NCBI RefSeq assembly: GCF_002902575.1
Contig: NZ_PPRD01000002.1
Span: 1 to 55,804, forward strand
Direction of reading: 5' to 3'
DNA: 55,804 nucleotides
From: Staphylococcus croceilyticus
Lineage (GTDB): Bacteria > Bacillota > Bacilli > Staphylococcales > Staphylococcaceae
The position numbers were made by a program, and so were the translations under genes. Positions 19,746 through 31,988 of this stretch are shown piece by piece (the first letter of the stretch is position 1; each line of letters starts with the position of its first letter). The notes beneath the pieces are model-generated. The model was not told the origin of the DNA and did no database searches. It saw only the letters and a program-made list of their open reading frames with translations.

Positions 19746-20708
19746 ATGAGAAAAAAATCATTGACTGTAACACTGACATCTATCGCAGCGTTTGCTGGTA
19801 TTAATGGCTTAGCTAGTGCACAACAAACACACGTTGTTGAAGACACGACATCAGTAGAAGCATTAGCGCATCAATTTGCTACGACTGCTAGTGAAATTCA
19901 ATCATTAAATCATATTCAATCAAGCGAAGTTCAACAAGGGACATCTTTAGTAGTACCAGATAAAGATGTCGTTGAAGTAAAAGTTGGAGATACATTAAAT
20001 AAAATTGCTAAAGCACATCACATTTCTTTAGACGAAGTATATGCATTAAATCCTGGGTTAACAACACTTATTCATCCAGGTGATTTAATTGCTGTTACTG
20101 AAAAAGGTGCTGCTAGTTTAGATAATCTTTCTGTTGATTATGCTCAACTTTATGCAGCTTCTACAACTTCTTCTAAAGAACAAGCAATTCATACTACTCA
20201 ATTAGCTAGTTCATATAGCCATGCCTATATAGGGAACAGCGCGGTAACACATAGCCAAATGACTTCTAACTATGGTGCAAGCAATTATGAAGCACCAGCA
20301 AGATATACAACTAGCCACAACTATAATGTTGAGGTGACAAGCGCACCTGTAGCTTCAAACTATAATCATAGTACTGTAAACAACCAAGGTAATCGTTATT
20401 ATTATGGTAACTGTACATACTATGCGTTCAATCGTCGTCAACAATTAGGTCGTTCAGTAGGAAGCTTCTGGGGTAATGCTAGTAACTGGGCTAATTCCGC
20501 TAGAAATGCTGGCTTAGCAGTTGATAATAGACCAGAAGTTGGGGCTGTATTCCAAACTAGCGCTGGTTACTATGGTCATGTAGGTGTAGTGGAACGTGTG
20601 AATAGTGACGGTTCTTTTTATGTGTCTGAAATGAACTGGAATGGTAACTATAATAATGTGACAAACCGTACAATTAAAAATACATCAGGCTACAACTTTA
20701 TCCACTAA
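19746..20708 (+). CDS. Secreted LysM-CHAP domain peptidoglycan hydrolase (SsaA-like)
   Basis: This is a 320-residue secreted protein. A signal peptide (1-25, ending GLASA) is followed by a degenerate LysM-like segment (about 31-71), a clear LysM domain (about 75-118, VEVKVGDTLNKIAKAHHI and LNPG), a serine/asparagine/tyrosine-rich linker (about 125-215) and a C-terminal CHAP domain (216-320). Catalytic residues are Cys223 in GNCTYYAFNRR and His278 in GHVGVVE, with Asn297 or Glu295 in SEMNWNG as third partner. CHAP enzymes act as peptidoglycan amidases or endopeptidases; LysM binds glycan. The start is the ATG at 19746 giving a proper signal peptide, rather than 19707. The position after prfB matches an S. 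aureus SsaA-like protein. Confidence 0.93.
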   Translation: MRKKSLTVTLTSIAAFAGINGLASAQQTHVVEDTTSVEALAHQFATTASEIQSLNHIQSSEVQQGTSLVVPDKDVVEVKVGDTLNKIAKAHHISLDEVYALNPGLTTLIHPGDLIAVTEKGAASLDNLSVDYAQLYAASTTSSKEQAIHTTQLASSYSHAYIGNSAVTHSQMTSNYGASNYEAPARYTTSHNYNVEVTSAPVASNYNHSTVNNQGNRYYYGNCTYYAFNRRQQLGRSVGSFWGNASNWANSARNAGLAVDNRPEVGAVFQTSAGYYGHVGVVERVNSDGSFYVSEMNWNGNYNNVTNRTIKNTSGYNFIH

Positions 20709-20741
20709 GAGATAGTATTGAATAAATTAATTAAAATATGA

Positions 20742-20793
20742 GAAAGCACTATGCTAGCAAAGAATTAATTGCTAAGTATAGTGCTTTTTATTT
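20742..20793 (+). terminator. Terminator after the LysM-CHAP gene
   Basis: AAAGCACTATGCTAGCA near 20742-20758 pairs with TGCTAAGTATAGTGCTTT near 20769-20786 with one bulge, and T residues follow. Confidence 0.83.
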
Positions 20794-20928
20794 AGTTTTG
20801 TCTTTATTGAATTCAAAAAGCACAGTTTTGCCATATTTAATATAGATTGATACTTTTCATCAAATTATTGATTGGTATAATAAAAATAAGTATAATCTGT
20901 ATTTAATAAAACATGGAGGTTTCGCGAT

Positions 20929-21570
20929 ATGGGTGTTCATCAATATTTTAAAAGACTTTCTGATTTAGAAAAATTAATTCGATTACCAGGTAAATTTAAG
21001 TATTTTGAACATAACGTAGCTGCACATTCTTTTAAAGTCACTAAAATTGCCCAATACTTAGCAACCGTTGAAGAGTACCATGGTAATACAATTGATTGGA
21101 AAAGTTTATATGAGAAAGCTTTGAACCATGACTTTGCAGAGGTATTTACTGGAGATATTAAGACACCTGTCAAATATGCAAGAACGGAATTGAAGATGTT
21201 ATTCTCACAAGTCGAAGAAGAAATGGTGAATACTTTTATTAATGAGGAAATCCCAGAAGCGTATCAAGATATTTATCGCAAACGACTTCAAGAAGGTAAA
21301 GATGATTCTTTAGAAGGACAGATTTTATCAGTCGCAGATAAAATTGATTTACTTTATGAAACATTTGGCGAAATTCAAAAACGTAATCCAGAATCTTTAT
21401 TCTTTGAAATTTATGAAAATAGTTTAGAAACCATTATTCAGTTTGATCATTTAAGTTCAGTACAAGACTTTATCGATAATGTCATACCTGAAATGTTAAC
21501 TGAGAACTTTATTCCAAGAGCTGAATTACGTGAAACAACGATGGCCATATTAAATCGTAGAAATGGGTGA
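20929..21570 (+). CDS. HD domain protein, YfbR-like 5'-deoxynucleotidase
   Basis: The 213-residue protein carries an HD phosphohydrolase domain with H...HD...D metal ligands: HNVAAHSFKVTKIA (His near 32), LNHDFAEVFTGDIKTPVKY (HD near 66-67) and a later aspartate in LSVADKIDLLYE. This arrangement resembles E. coli YfbR, which dephosphorylates deoxynucleoside 5'-monophosphates, so a nucleotide pool role is likely but not certain. The ATG follows GGAGGTTTCGCGAT. The stop region overlaps the next small gene (csbA-like), indicating coupling, and uvrB-uvrA lie just beyond. Confidence 0.85.
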   Translation: MGVHQYFKRLSDLEKLIRLPGKFKYFEHNVAAHSFKVTKIAQYLATVEEYHGNTIDWKSLYEKALNHDFAEVFTGDIKTPVKYARTELKMLFSQVEEEMVNTFINEEIPEAYQDIYRKRLQEGKDDSLEGQILSVADKIDLLYETFGEIQKRNPESLFFEIYENSLETIIQFDHLSSVQDFIDNVIPEMLTENFIPRAELRETTMAILNRRNG

Positions 21571-21575
21571 AAGAA

Positions 21576-21803
21576 ATGATTTGGTATGCTTTAGCCGCCT
21601 TTTTTCCATGTGTATTAGTCGTATTATTTAGTGTGGTTACGAGAAGTAAGTGGGTAGGCGTACTTGTAACATTGATATTAATAGCCACATCGATTTATAA
21701 AGGCTTCTTCCATAATGAATGGATTATCTTTATAGATGTGGTGTCATTATTAGCTGGGTACGTCATTATAGACAAGTTAGAATTTCATAAACACCAAGAC
21801 TGA
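21576..21803 (+). CDS. csbA: CsbA family small membrane protein
   Basis: The start is either GTG 21567 or ATG 21576; I prefer the ATG, which follows GGGTGA, giving 75 residues. The protein has two to three hydrophobic segments (MIWYALAAFFPCVLVVLF and the C-terminal FIDVVSLLAGYVIIDKL) and fits the CsbA/DUF2198 family. In Bacillus subtilis csbA lies directly before uvrB-uvrA and is controlled by sigma-B; the same order here supports the assignment. Its function is unknown. Confidence 0.8.
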   Translation: MIWYALAAFFPCVLVVLFSVVTRSKWVGVLVTLILIATSIYKGFFHNEWIIFIDVVSLLAGYVIIDKLEFHKHQD

Positions 21804-21882
21804 TACTTTATAAACAGATAAATTGAATTTAGTAATGAGTTGTTTTATATTAATTTTACATTTAAAAGAAATTAATACAGAT

Positions 21883-21933
21883 AGATGGGACCTCTAGGTT
21901 AAAATGCTTTAACTTTAGGCTCATCTCTTTTTA
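21883..21933 (+). terminator. Terminator after csbA
   Basis: Sequence near 21886-21904 (GATGGGACCTCTAGGTTAAA) pairs imperfectly with 21909-21926 (TTTAACTTTAGGCTCATC), followed by TCTTTTTAT. Confidence 0.65.
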
Positions 21934-21970
21934 TATTTGAATGATTGAGTAAGGAAGATACAAACGTAAG

Positions 21971-21984
21971 CGAACAAACGTTTG
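21971..21984. promoter_or_regulatory. LexA (SOS) box of uvrBA
   Basis: CGAACAAACGTTTG fits the Gram-positive LexA operator CGAACNNNNGTTYG. It overlaps the -35 of a promoter (TTGTAT 21982-21987, 18-base spacer, TAAAAT 22006-22011) that reads into uvrB. Confidence 0.9.
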
Positions 21985-22086
21985 TATTTTTCTTTATACT
22001 TTTGCTAAAATAAGCTTAAGTAAGAATACTTTTCAAAGAATAGGAAATAACAGTAGTAAGCATAAATTGAGGAGGCGCTTGTAAGA

Positions 22087-24072
22087 ATGGTGGAACACTA
22101 TCCATTTAAATTGAATTCTGAGTTTGATCCGCAAGGGGACCAACCTCAAGCGATTGAAAAGATTGCCAAAGGCGTTAAAGAAGGTAAACGTCATCAAACA
22201 TTGCTTGGCGCTACCGGTACAGGTAAAACGTTCACCATGAGTAATGTAATTAAAGAAGTTGGGAAACCAACTTTAATTATTGCCCATAATAAAACATTGG
22301 CTGGCCAATTATACAGTGAGTTTAAAGAGTTCTTCCCTGAGAATAGAGTGGAGTACTTCGTAAGTTATTATGACTATTATCAACCTGAAGCTTATGTGCC
22401 TTCTACGGATACTTTTATTGAAAAAGATGCATCGATTAATGACGAAATCGACCAATTACGTCACTCTGCTACAAGTGCACTATTTGAACGTGATGATGTT
22501 ATTATTATCGCCAGTGTAAGTTGTATTTATGGTTTAGGTAATCCAGAAGAATATAAGGACTTAGTAGTGAGTGTACGTGTAGGAATGGAAATGGATCGTA
22601 GTGAATTGCTACGTAAATTAGTCGACGTACAATACTCTAGAAATGATATCGATTTCCAACGAGGTACGTTTAGAGTACGCGGTGACGTTGTTGAAATTTT
22701 CCCAGCGTCACGTGAAGAAATGTGTATACGTGTAGAATTCTTTGGCGACGAAATTGATCGTATTCGCGAAGTGAATTACCTAACAGGCGAAGTCATTCGT
22801 GAAAGAGAACACTTCGCTATTTTCCCAGCCTCTCACTTCGTTACGCGTGAAGAGAAAATGAAAATAGCTATCGAGCGTATTGAAAAAGAATTAGAAGAAC
22901 GTTTAAAAGAATTAAAAGATGAAAATAAACTATTAGAAGCACAACGTTTAGAACAACGTACAAATTATGACTTAGAAATGATGCGTGAAATGGGCTTTTG
23001 TTCGGGCATTGAAAATTACTCTGTTCATTTAACATTACGACCACCTGGTTCTACACCTTACACCTTACTGGATTATTTCGGTGATGACTGGTTAGTGATG
23101 ATAGATGAATCACACGTAACGTTACCGCAAATTAGAGGGATGTTTAATGGTGACCAAGCACGTAAAAAAGTGTTGGTAGATCATGGTTTCCGTTTACCAA
23201 GCGCGATGGATAACCGCCCACTTAAATTTGAAGAGTTTGAACAAAAAACAAACCAATTGGTATATGTGTCAGCTACACCAGGTCCATATGAAATTGAACA
23301 TACGGATGAAATGGTTGAACAAATTATTCGTCCTACTGGCTTATTAGATCCTAAAATTGATGTACGTCCAACGAAAAATCAAATTGATGATTTATTAGGT
23401 GAAATTCAAGAAAGAATTGATAGAGATGAACGTGTATTAGTGACGACATTAACTAAAAAAATGAGTGAAGATTTAACGACATACATGAAAGAAGCGGGTA
23501 TCAAAGTTAACTACTTACACTCAGAAATTAAAACGCTAGAACGTATTGAAATTATTCGTGACTTGCGTATGGGTACATACGATGTTGTCGTAGGTATTAA
23601 CTTGTTAAGAGAAGGTATCGATATTCCTGAAGTATCACTTGTGGTTATTTTAGATGCCGATAAAGAAGGCTTCTTGCGTTCTAACCGTTCATTAATTCAG
23701 ACTATCGGTCGTGCTGCGCGTAATGATAAAGGTGAAGTCATTATGTATGCTGACAAGATGACGGATTCAATGCAGTATGCGATTGATGAAACACAGCGTC
23801 GTCGTGAAATTCAAATGGCTCATAATGAAAAATATGGCATCACACCGAAAACAATTAATAAAAAAATTCATGATGTTATTAGTGCTACTGTGGAAAATGA
23901 TGAAACAAACGAAAAACAACAAATAGAAGTACCTAAGAAAATGACTAAGAAAGAACGTCAAAAAACAATTGAAAATATAGAAAAAGAAATGAAAAAAGCA
24001 GCTAAAGACTTAGACTTTGAGAGAGCAACAGAATTGAGAGATATGTTATTTGAATTAAAAGCAGAAGGGTGA
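22087..24072 (+). CDS. uvrB: Excinuclease ABC subunit B
   Basis: UvrB is the damage-verification helicase of nucleotide excision repair; it is loaded by UvrA and recruits UvrC. The 661 residues show Walker A GATGTGKT (about 40-47), the beta-hairpin motif [12 protein letters not shown] (about 94-105) that grips DNA, the DESH box ([14 protein letters not shown]), helicase motifs V/VI ([17 protein letters not shown] and QTIGRAARN), and a C-terminal UVR motif ([19 protein letters not shown]) that contacts UvrC. The ATG follows GGAGGCGC. It is preceded by an SOS box and followed by uvrA seven bases downstream in one operon. Confidence 0.98.
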   Translation: MVEHYPFKLNSEFDPQGDQPQAIEKIAKGVKEGKRHQTLLGATGTGKTFTMSNVIKEVGKPTLIIAHNKTLAGQLYSEFKEFFPENRVEYFVSYYDYYQPEAYVPSTDTFIEKDASINDEIDQLRHSATSALFERDDVIIIASVSCIYGLGNPEEYKDLVVSVRVGMEMDRSELLRKLVDVQYSRNDIDFQRGTFRVRGDVVEIFPASREEMCIRVEFFGDEIDRIREVNYLTGEVIREREHFAIFPASHFVTREEKMKIAIERIEKELEERLKELKDENKLLEAQRLEQRTNYDLEMMREMGFCSGIENYSVHLTLRPPGSTPYTLLDYFGDDWLVMIDESHVTLPQIRGMFNGDQARKKVLVDHGFRLPSAMDNRPLKFEEFEQKTNQLVYVSATPGPYEIEHTDEMVEQIIRPTGLLDPKIDVRPTKNQIDDLLGEIQERIDRDERVLVTTLTKKMSEDLTTYMKEAGIKVNYLHSEIKTLERIEIIRDLRMGTYDVVVGINLLREGIDIPEVSLVVILDADKEGFLRSNRSLIQTIGRAARNDKGEVIMYADKMTDSMQYAIDETQRRREIQMAHNEKYGITPKTINKKIHDVISATVENDETNEKQQIEVPKKMTKKERQKTIENIEKEMKKAAKDLDFERATELRDMLFELKAEG

Positions 24073-24079
24073 CAGATAA

Positions 24080-26914
24080 ATGAAGGGACCAAGTATCGTA
24101 GTTAAAGGTGCGAGAGCACACAATTTAAAAAATATTGATATTGAACTTCCTAAAAATAAATTAATTGTTATGACGGGATTATCTGGTTCAGGTAAATCAT
24201 CACTTGCCTTTGATACGATTTATGCAGAAGGTCAACGTCGATATGTAGAATCTTTAAGTGCCTATGCACGCCAATTTTTAGGCCAAATGGATAAACCAGA
24301 TGTAGATACTATTGAAGGTTTATCTCCTGCCATTTCGATTGACCAAAAAACAACAAGTAAGAATCCACGTTCAACTGTAGCCACTGTAACTGAAATTTAT
24401 GATTACATTCGTTTACTTTATGCACGTGTAGGTAAAGCGTACTGTCCTTATCACAACATTGAAATCGAATCACAAACTGTTCAACAAATGGTAGACCGCA
24501 TTTTAGAGCTTGAAGAACGCACTAAAATTCAAATTTTAGCGCCAGTGATTTCTCATAGAAAAGGTAGTCATGAGAAATTAATTGAAGATATTGGTAAAAA
24601 AGGCTATGTACGTTTACGTGTTGACGGCGAAATCGTCGATGTGAATGAAGTGCCAGAATTAGATAAGAATAAAAATCATACAATTGAAGTTGTTGTAGAC
24701 CGTTTAGTTGTAAAACCAGGTATTGAATCACGTTTAGCTGATTCGATTGAAACAGGTTTAGAATTAGCGGAAGGCAATATTACAATAGATGTTATTGACG
24801 GTGAAGACCTTAAATTCTCTGAGAACCATGCTTGTCCAATTTGTGGCTTTTCAATAGGCGAATTAGAACCTAGAATGTTTAGTTTCAACAGTCCATTTGG
24901 TGCTTGTCCAACATGTGGTGGGTTAGGGCAACGTTTAACAGTCGATGTGGACTTAGTTGTTCCTGATCAAAATAAAAGCTTAAACGAAGGTGCCATTGAA
25001 CCTTGGGAACCGACAAGTTCTGACTTTTATCCCACATTATTAAAACGTGTCTGTGAAGTTTACAAAATTAATATGGATAAACCGTATAAGAAATTAACAG
25101 ATAGACAAAAAGATATTCTAATGAATGGTTCTGGCGATAAACAAATAGAATTTTCATTCCATAGTCGTAACGGTGGTACACGCCATAGAAAAATGAAATT
25201 TGAAGGTGTATTGCCTAACATTGATCGTCGCTATCATGAATCACCTTCAGAATACACACGTGAAGTCATGAGTAAATATATGACAGAATTACCATGTGAA
25301 ACTTGTCACGGTAAACGTTTAAGTAAAGAAGCCTTATCTGTTTACGTAGGCGGTTATAACATTGGTGAAGTTGTAGAATACTCTATTAATAATGCTTTAC
25401 AGTTCTATGAAAATATCGAATTATCAGAACAAGACAAAGCGATAGCGAATCAAATTTTAAAAGAAATTATTTCTCGTTTATCATTCTTAAATAACGTCGG
25501 CTTAGAATATTTAACATTAAATCGTTCATCAGGTACGTTATCAGGTGGGGAAGCGCAACGTATTCGCTTAGCTACACAAATTGGTTCACGTTTAACTGGC
25601 GTACTTTATGTGTTAGATGAACCTTCTATCGGCTTACATCAACGTGATAATGATAGATTAATCGGTACTCTAAAAGAAATGCGTGATTTAGGCAATACAC
25701 TGATTGTTGTCGAACATGATGACGATACTATGAGAGCGGCAGATTATCTTGTAGACGTTGGTCCCGGCGCAGGTAATCACGGCGGTGAGATTGTCTCAAG
25801 TGGTACACCAACTAAAGTTATGAAAGATAAGAAATCATTAACTGGTCAATATTTAAGTGGTAAAAAACGTATAGATGTACCTGAACATCGTCGTGAAATT
25901 ACTGATAGAAAAATTAGCATTAAAGGCGCACGTAGTAACAACTTAAAAGGTGTAGACGTAGATCTACCATTATCTGTGATGACAGTAGTGACAGGTGTAT
26001 CTGGTTCAGGTAAAAGTTCATTAGTAAATGAAGTACTATATAAATCTTTAGCACAAAAAATTAATAAATCTAAAGTGAGACCTGGTGAACACGATGCAAT
26101 TGAAGGTATTGATCAATTAGATAAAATTATCGACATCGACCAATCTCCAATTGGTAGAACGCCTCGTTCAAACCCGGCGACTTATACTGGTGTATTTGAC
26201 GATATTCGCGATGTCTTTGCGCAAACAAACGAAGCTAAAATTCGTGGTTATCAAAAAGGACGTTTCAGTTTCAACGTGAAAGGTGGCCGTTGTGAAGCTT
26301 GTAAAGGCGACGGTATTATCAAAATTGAAATGCATTTCTTACCTGATGTGTACGTACCTTGCGAAGTGTGTGATGGTAAACGTTATAATCGTGAAACTTT
26401 AGAAGTCACATACAAAGGTAAAAATATTGCAGATGTATTAGAAATGACAGTAGAAGAAGCAACTTATTTCTTTGAAAATATTCCTAAAATACATCGCAAA
26501 TTACAAACACTCGTAGATGTAGGTTTAGGCTATATCACATTAGGTCAACAAGCTACTACACTTTCTGGTGGGGAAGCACAACGTGTGAAATTAGCATCAG
26601 AATTGCATAAACGTTCTACTGGTCGTTCAATTTATATCCTAGATGAACCAACAACTGGTTTACACGTAGATGATATTAGTAGATTATTGAAAGTGTTAAA
26701 CCGACTTGTTGAAAATGGTGACACAGTAGTCATCATTGAACATAACTTAGATGTGATTAAAACTGCAGATCATATTATCGATTTAGGTCCTGAAGGCGGT
26801 GAAGGTGGCGGTACTATCGTAGCTACCGGTACACCTGAAGAAATTGCTCAAGTCGAAGCGTCTTACACTGGTAAATATTTAAAACCCGTGCTTGAACGTG
26901 ACTCAGTCGAATAA
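24080..26914 (+). CDS. uvrA: Excinuclease ABC subunit A
   Basis: UvrA is the dimeric damage sensor of nucleotide excision repair. The 944-residue protein has two ABC ATPase modules. Module I has Walker [14 protein letters not shown] (about 33-45), signature [12 protein letters not shown] (about 486-497) and [11 protein letters not shown]. Module II has [13 protein letters not shown] (about 640-652), [12 protein letters not shown] (about 829-840) and DEPTTGLH. Zinc modules are CPICGFSIG...CPTCGG (about 253-280) and CEACKGDG...CEVCDGK (about 738-765). UvrBC interaction and insertion domains lie in the first half. It is in an operon with uvrB under LexA control. Confidence 0.98.
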   Translation: MKGPSIVVKGARAHNLKNIDIELPKNKLIVMTGLSGSGKSSLAFDTIYAEGQRRYVESLSAYARQFLGQMDKPDVDTIEGLSPAISIDQKTTSKNPRSTVATVTEIYDYIRLLYARVGKAYCPYHNIEIESQTVQQMVDRILELEERTKIQILAPVISHRKGSHEKLIEDIGKKGYVRLRVDGEIVDVNEVPELDKNKNHTIEVVVDRLVVKPGIESRLADSIETGLELAEGNITIDVIDGEDLKFSENHACPICGFSIGELEPRMFSFNSPFGACPTCGGLGQRLTVDVDLVVPDQNKSLNEGAIEPWEPTSSDFYPTLLKRVCEVYKINMDKPYKKLTDRQKDILMNGSGDKQIEFSFHSRNGGTRHRKMKFEGVLPNIDRRYHESPSEYTREVMSKYMTELPCETCHGKRLSKEALSVYVGGYNIGEVVEYSINNALQFYENIELSEQDKAIANQILKEIISRLSFLNNVGLEYLTLNRSSGTLSGGEAQRIRLATQIGSRLTGVLYVLDEPSIGLHQRDNDRLIGTLKEMRDLGNTLIVVEHDDDTMRAADYLVDVGPGAGNHGGEIVSSGTPTKVMKDKKSLTGQYLSGKKRIDVPEHRREITDRKISIKGARSNNLKGVDVDLPLSVMTVVTGVSGSGKSSLVNEVLYKSLAQKINKSKVRPGEHDAIEGIDQLDKIIDIDQSPIGRTPRSNPATYTGVFDDIRDVFAQTNEAKIRGYQKGRFSFNVKGGRCEACKGDGIIKIEMHFLPDVYVPCEVCDGKRYNRETLEVTYKGKNIADVLEMTVEEATYFFENIPKIHRKLQTLVDVGLGYITLGQQATTLSGGEAQRVKLASELHKRSTGRSIYILDEPTTGLHVDDISRLLKVLNRLVENGDTVVIIEHNLDVIKTADHIIDLGPEGGEGGGTIVATGTPEEIAQVEASYTGKYLKPVLERDSVE

Positions 26915-27193
26915 ATATGCCACAACGCGCACAGAGTGGCTAAGTAAAAAGTAAATATATATTAGTGGTCTTTCCTATATAAAGTGATGGAAGTAAAGCG
27001 AAGAAATGATAGGGAATATTGATTTCTTCGATGCTATAGTAGTGCTTCTAACCTTTAAAATAGGGAAGACTTTTTTATTTGTTTAGAGCTTGAACAAACA
27101 AATTCACCTCCAAAGCGACATTTTTATATTAATAGTGACTTCATTTTTGATATGATAGTAAATGAATTCAAGTGAAAATTTTGAGGTGAACTC

Positions 27194-28129
27194 ATGTTAA
27201 CGACAGAGAAATTAGTCAAAATATTAAATTTAGAACTGTTTACTGGGGAAAAAGGATTACATAAACATATTAAAAATACGGATATATCACGTCCTGGTTT
27301 GGAAATGGCTGGATATTTTTCACATTATGCGGCTGATAGAATCCAATTATTAGGAACAACTGAATTATCTTTCTATAATTTATTGCCAGATGAAGAACGA
27401 CAAGGACGTATGCGCAAATTATGCCGTCCAGAAACACCAGCAATCATTGTGACAAGGGGACTAGAACCACCTCAAGAATTAATCGAAGCAGCTCAAGAAA
27501 TGGATACCCCATTAATTGTTTCTAAAGATGCCACAACAAGTTTGATGAGTCGTTTAACTACGTTTCTTGAACATGAGCTAGCACAGAGCACATCGTTGCA
27601 CGGGGTATTAGTCGATGTATATGGAGTAGGTGTGTTAATCACTGGAGATTCAGGTATTGGTAAAAGTGAAACAGCATTAGAGTTAGTGAAACGTGGCCAC
27701 CGCTTAGTAGCCGATGATAATGTTGAAATTCGTCAAATTACTAAAGGTGAACTCATCGGTACACCACCGAAATTAATTGAACATTTGCTTGAAATTCGTG
27801 GCCTCGGTATTATCAATGTTATGACATTGTTTGGCGCAGGGTCTATTTTGACGGAAAAGCAAATCCGCTTAAATATTAATTTGGAAAATTGGAACAAAGA
27901 TAAATTATACGACCGCGTTGGTTTGAACGAAGAAACTTTAAAAATTCTTGATACTGAAATTACTAAAAAAACCGTTCCAGTACGTCCGGGTAGAAACGTA
28001 GCTGTAATCATAGAAGTGGCTGCTATGAACTACCGTTTAAATATTATGGGTATCAATACGGCTGAAGAATTTAACCAACGCTTAAATGAAGAAATTTTAA
28101 GAAAAGGTAATCAAAGCAAGGAGAAGTAA
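27194..28129 (+). CDS. hprK: HPr kinase/phosphorylase
   Basis: HprK phosphorylates HPr on Ser46 when glycolytic intermediates are high and removes the phosphate when they fall, so it controls CcpA-dependent catabolite repression. The 311 residues have an N-terminal regulatory domain and a C-terminal kinase domain with Walker A GDSGIGKS (151-158), ADDNVEIR (173-180) and the family signature [10 protein letters not shown] (200-209); His136 in LHGV lies in the active centre. The ATG follows TGAGGTGAAC. It is followed closely by lgt, an acyltransferase and a TPR protein, the order I recall in staphylococci. Confidence 0.97.
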   Translation: MLTTEKLVKILNLELFTGEKGLHKHIKNTDISRPGLEMAGYFSHYAADRIQLLGTTELSFYNLLPDEERQGRMRKLCRPETPAIIVTRGLEPPQELIEAAQEMDTPLIVSKDATTSLMSRLTTFLEHELAQSTSLHGVLVDVYGVGVLITGDSGIGKSETALELVKRGHRLVADDNVEIRQITKGELIGTPPKLIEHLLEIRGLGIINVMTLFGAGSILTEKQIRLNINLENWNKDKLYDRVGLNEETLKILDTEITKKTVPVRPGRNVAVIIEVAAMNYRLNIMGINTAEEFNQRLNEEILRKGNQSKEK

Positions 28130-28132
28130 GAC

Positions 28133-28978
28133 ATGATGTTTAATTTGAATTATATTGATCCAACTGCTTTTCACTTAGGACCTTTAGCTATTAAGTGGTA
28201 TGGGATAATTATCGCCGTAGGTATTCTTATCGGTTATTTTATAGCCCAGGAAAGTTTGAAGCATGTTGGTTTACATAAAGATACATTAGTCGATGTCATT
28301 TTTTATAGTGCTATCTTTGGATTTTTAGTTGCACGTATTTATTTTGTGATTTTCCAATGGCCTTATTATATGGAGAATCCTGCAGAAATTCCTAAGATTT
28401 GGCACGGTGGTATCGCGATACATGGTGGTTTAATAGGTGGATTTATTACGGGAATAATTGTATGTAAGATAAAGAATTTAAATCCATTTCAAATTGGAGA
28501 TATCGTAGCACCAAGTATTATTTTAGCGCAAGGCATCGGACGTTGGGGCAATTTCATGAATCATGAAGCGCATGGGGGGCCGGTTTCTAGAACGTTTTTA
28601 GAACATTTACATATTCCTGAGTTTATTATTCGTAATATGTATGTTGAAGGTGTTTATTATCATCCAACATTTTTATATGAATCGATTTGGGATGTACTAG
28701 GATTTATTATCCTAATGACGATTAGAAAGCATCTTCGTGTAGGTGAAACATTCGCACTTTATTTAATCTGGTATTCAATTGGCCGTTTCTTTGTAGAAGG
28801 TTTAAGAACAGACAGTTTAATGTTAACGAGTCATATACGTGTTGCTCAATTAGTATCTGTTATCCTAATTATTGTAGGACTTATCTTAATTGTTTATAGA
28901 CGTTTGAAACACCCCCCCCCAATTTATAAAGAAGCAGGACCATTAAGTTGGCCTAACAGTAAGGTGAACGCGAAATAA
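28133..28978 (+). CDS. lgt: Phosphatidylglycerol-prolipoprotein diacylglyceryl transferase
   Basis: Lgt attaches diacylglycerol to the lipobox cysteine of prolipoproteins, the first step of lipoprotein maturation, in the cytoplasmic membrane. The 281 residues form about seven helices with the signature [12 protein letters not shown] (134-145), HGGIAIHGG (91-99), and [10 protein letters not shown] (67-76). Two ATGs are adjacent at 28133 and 28136. Near the C-terminus, bases 28912-28920 are nine C in a row, encoding the prolines of KHPPPIY in a cytosolic tail, very unusual in such AT-rich DNA and a possible slippage site. The stop overlaps the next ATG (TAATG at 28976-28980). Confidence 0.96.
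   Translation: MMFNLNYIDPTAFHLGPLAIKWYGIIIAVGILIGYFIAQESLKHVGLHKDTLVDVIFYSAIFGFLVARIYFVIFQWPYYMENPAEIPKIWHGGIAIHGGLIGGFITGIIVCKIKNLNPFQIGDIVAPSIILAQGIGRWGNFMNHEAHGGPVSRTFLEHLHIPEFIIRNMYVEGVYYHPTFLYESIWDVLGFIILMTIRKHLRVGETFALYLIWYSIGRFFVEGLRTDSLMLTSHIRVAQLVSVILIIVGLILIVYRRLKHPPPIYKEAGPLSWPNSKVNAK
28912..28920 (+). repeat. C9 homopolymer within lgt
   Basis: Nine consecutive C occur in the coding strand of lgt, about 19 codons before its stop. A change by one base would alter the last residues and break the overlap with the next start codon. Confidence 0.95.
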
Positions 28979-29457
28979 TGCGACGTTTAACCCAGATAAC
29001 AAGACAGGCGGTAAATCCATTATGGCGTATTTACCGCTTTGTCAGTTTTCCAAAGACCTTTAGAAATACGTTAATCATTGAGCTATGTCGCTACATACCT
29101 AACTTAAAGTTGAAACGATGGATTTATATTCATTTTTTGAAAATGAAGATCGGCAAACAGACCGCAATTGCTTATAAAGTGATGATGGATATTTTCCATC
29201 CTCAATTAATATCCATTGGCAATAATTGTGTAATTGGTTATAATACTACAATATTAACGCATGAAGTATTAGCAGAAGAATATCGTTATGGTCCAGTAAA
29301 GATCGGACATAACACTTTAATAGGCGCTAATACTACCATTTTGCCAGGTATTCATATTGGACATAATGTAACAGTGAAAGCCGGCACTATAGTGTCTAAA
29401 GATATTCCAGATAACGCGATTGTATATGGAAATCCAATGCACATACAATATAAATAG
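28978..29457 (+). CDS. Left-handed beta-helix acyltransferase (hexapeptide repeat)
   Basis: The 159-residue protein has a basic N-terminal region and a C-terminal left-handed beta-helix of hexapeptide repeats ([20 protein letters not shown], then [36 protein letters not shown], here split for clarity), the fold of maltose/galactoside O-acetyltransferases. A conserved His in TILTHE is the likely catalytic base. The acceptor is unknown. It overlaps lgt by one base and so is probably cotranscribed with hprK and lgt; in S. aureus I recall a homologous acetyltransferase at the same place. Confidence 0.87.
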   Translation: MRRLTQITRQAVNPLWRIYRFVSFPKTFRNTLIIELCRYIPNLKLKRWIYIHFLKMKIGKQTAIAYKVMMDIFHPQLISIGNNCVIGYNTTILTHEVLAEEYRYGPVKIGHNTLIGANTTILPGIHIGHNVTVKAGTIVSKDIPDNAIVYGNPMHIQYK

Positions 29458-29475
29458 AAAGAGAGGTGACAAAGT

Positions 29476-30915
29476 ATGGCACAAAAGAACAATAATGTAA
29501 TATCAATGGTATTTGATGAAGACTTCTATCGAAAAATGGCAGATCAAAAATTTAAACAACAAGATTATAAAAAAGCAGCGGAGTACTATAAAAAAGTGCT
29601 TGATTTGTCACCAGATGATTTTGATATTCAATTAAACTATACGCATTGTCTTACTAAAATGAATTTAGGTAGCCAAGCTGAAAAGCTTTTTTACGAGAAT
29701 ATTATTAAAAGAAACCATGTAGAAGAAAGTTATTACCAATTAAGTGAATTAAACATCGAACTTAATGAGCCAAACAAGGCCTTCTTGTTTGGTATTAATT
29801 ATGTGATTTTGACTGAAGATAAAGAGTATAGAGCAGAATTAGAAAAAACATTCGAAGTGTCTTATATAAGTGAAGAAAAAATTGAATTAGAAGCACAGTT
29901 ATTTGCAACACAATTGTTATTCCAATATTTATTTTCACAAGGACGTTTAGAAGAAGCACGCGCATACATATTGCAACAAGATGAAGGCATCCAAGAACAT
30001 CGCGTCGTGCGTAATTTATTAGCGATGTGTTATTTGTACTTAAGTGAATACGAAACGGCTAAAGAATTATTTGAAACACTCTTAAGTGAAGATAATTCAG
30101 ATGTGCATGCCTTATGCCACTATACGTTGTTGCTCTATAACACAAATGAAACTGAAAAATATCAAAAGTATTTAAAGATTTTAAGCAAAGTTGTACCAAT
30201 GAACGATGATGAAAGTTTCAAATTAGGTATCGTCTTAAGTTATTTAAAACAATATGAAGCGTCTCAACAACTTTTATTACCACTGTATAAAAAGGGCAAG
30301 TTCGCTTCAATTCAAATGTTTAACGCTTTAAGCTTTAACTATTATTACCTTGGAAATAAAGAACAAAGTGAATTATTCTGGGACAAGCTGTTACAGATTT
30401 CTAAAGTGGATGTTGGTTACGCGCCATGGGTAATAGAAGAAAGTAAACAAATATTTGATCAGAAAATTCAACCACTATTAATGGACGATGATAGCCATTA
30501 TAGATTATATGGTGTCTTCTTATTGAATCAGTTAAATGGTAAGGAAATTCTTATGACTGAAGAAATTTGGTCAGTTCTTGAAACGATGAATGATTATGAA
30601 AAACTGTACTTAACTTATTTAGTACAAGGACTTCACTTGAATAAATTAGATTTTATTCATCGTGGTTTACTCAAACTTTACAATAATAAAGAATTACGTC
30701 AAGATACAGAGCTGTTTATAAGTTGGATTGATAAAGGCGAAGGATTAATTGCAAATGAAGTAGATTTAAGTGACGTAGATAGATACGTGGCAGCACATGT
30801 CTACCTTTATCATCGATACTACGACACCCATATGACTAAAAAAGAAATAATAGAATTGTTTAATACTTCAAAATACAAGCTAGATAGCGCGATTAATCAG
30901 TTATTGAGCATATAA
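29476..30915 (+). CDS. Tetratricopeptide repeat protein
   Basis: This 479-residue cytosolic protein has no signal or membrane segment. Its N-terminal third has TPR units, clearest at about residues 18-52 (KMADQKFKQQDYKKAAEYYK then LSPDDFDIQLNY), with further degenerate helical repeats to about 270. The C-terminal part is helical without a recognised domain. TPRs mediate protein contacts, but no partner can be named. The ATG follows GAGGTGACAAAGT. The gene is in the hprK-lgt-acyltransferase operon by spacing (18 bases) and precedes trxB by 63 bases. Confidence 0.85.
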   Translation: MAQKNNNVISMVFDEDFYRKMADQKFKQQDYKKAAEYYKKVLDLSPDDFDIQLNYTHCLTKMNLGSQAEKLFYENIIKRNHVEESYYQLSELNIELNEPNKAFLFGINYVILTEDKEYRAELEKTFEVSYISEEKIELEAQLFATQLLFQYLFSQGRLEEARAYILQQDEGIQEHRVVRNLLAMCYLYLSEYETAKELFETLLSEDNSDVHALCHYTLLLYNTNETEKYQKYLKILSKVVPMNDDESFKLGIVLSYLKQYEASQQLLLPLYKKGKFASIQMFNALSFNYYYLGNKEQSELFWDKLLQISKVDVGYAPWVIEESKQIFDQKIQPLLMDDDSHYRLYGVFLLNQLNGKEILMTEEIWSVLETMNDYEKLYLTYLVQGLHLNKLDFIHRGLLKLYNNKELRQDTELFISWIDKGEGLIANEVDLSDVDRYVAAHVYLYHRYYDTHMTKKEIIELFNTSKYKLDSAINQLLSI

Positions 30916-30921
30916 ATTTAA

Positions 30922-31920
<999 letters not shown>

Positions 31921-31926
31921 GCATAG

Positions 31927-31988
31927 AATCAAGCTAGGATAATGCCTCAATGAACTTTTCATGAATGGCATTGTTCTAGCTTTTTTAT
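31927..31988 (+). terminator. Terminator after trxB
   Basis: AAGCTAGGATAATGCC near 31931-31946 pairs with GGCATTGTTCTAGCTT near 31967-31982 with few mismatches, then T residues. Confidence 0.85.
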
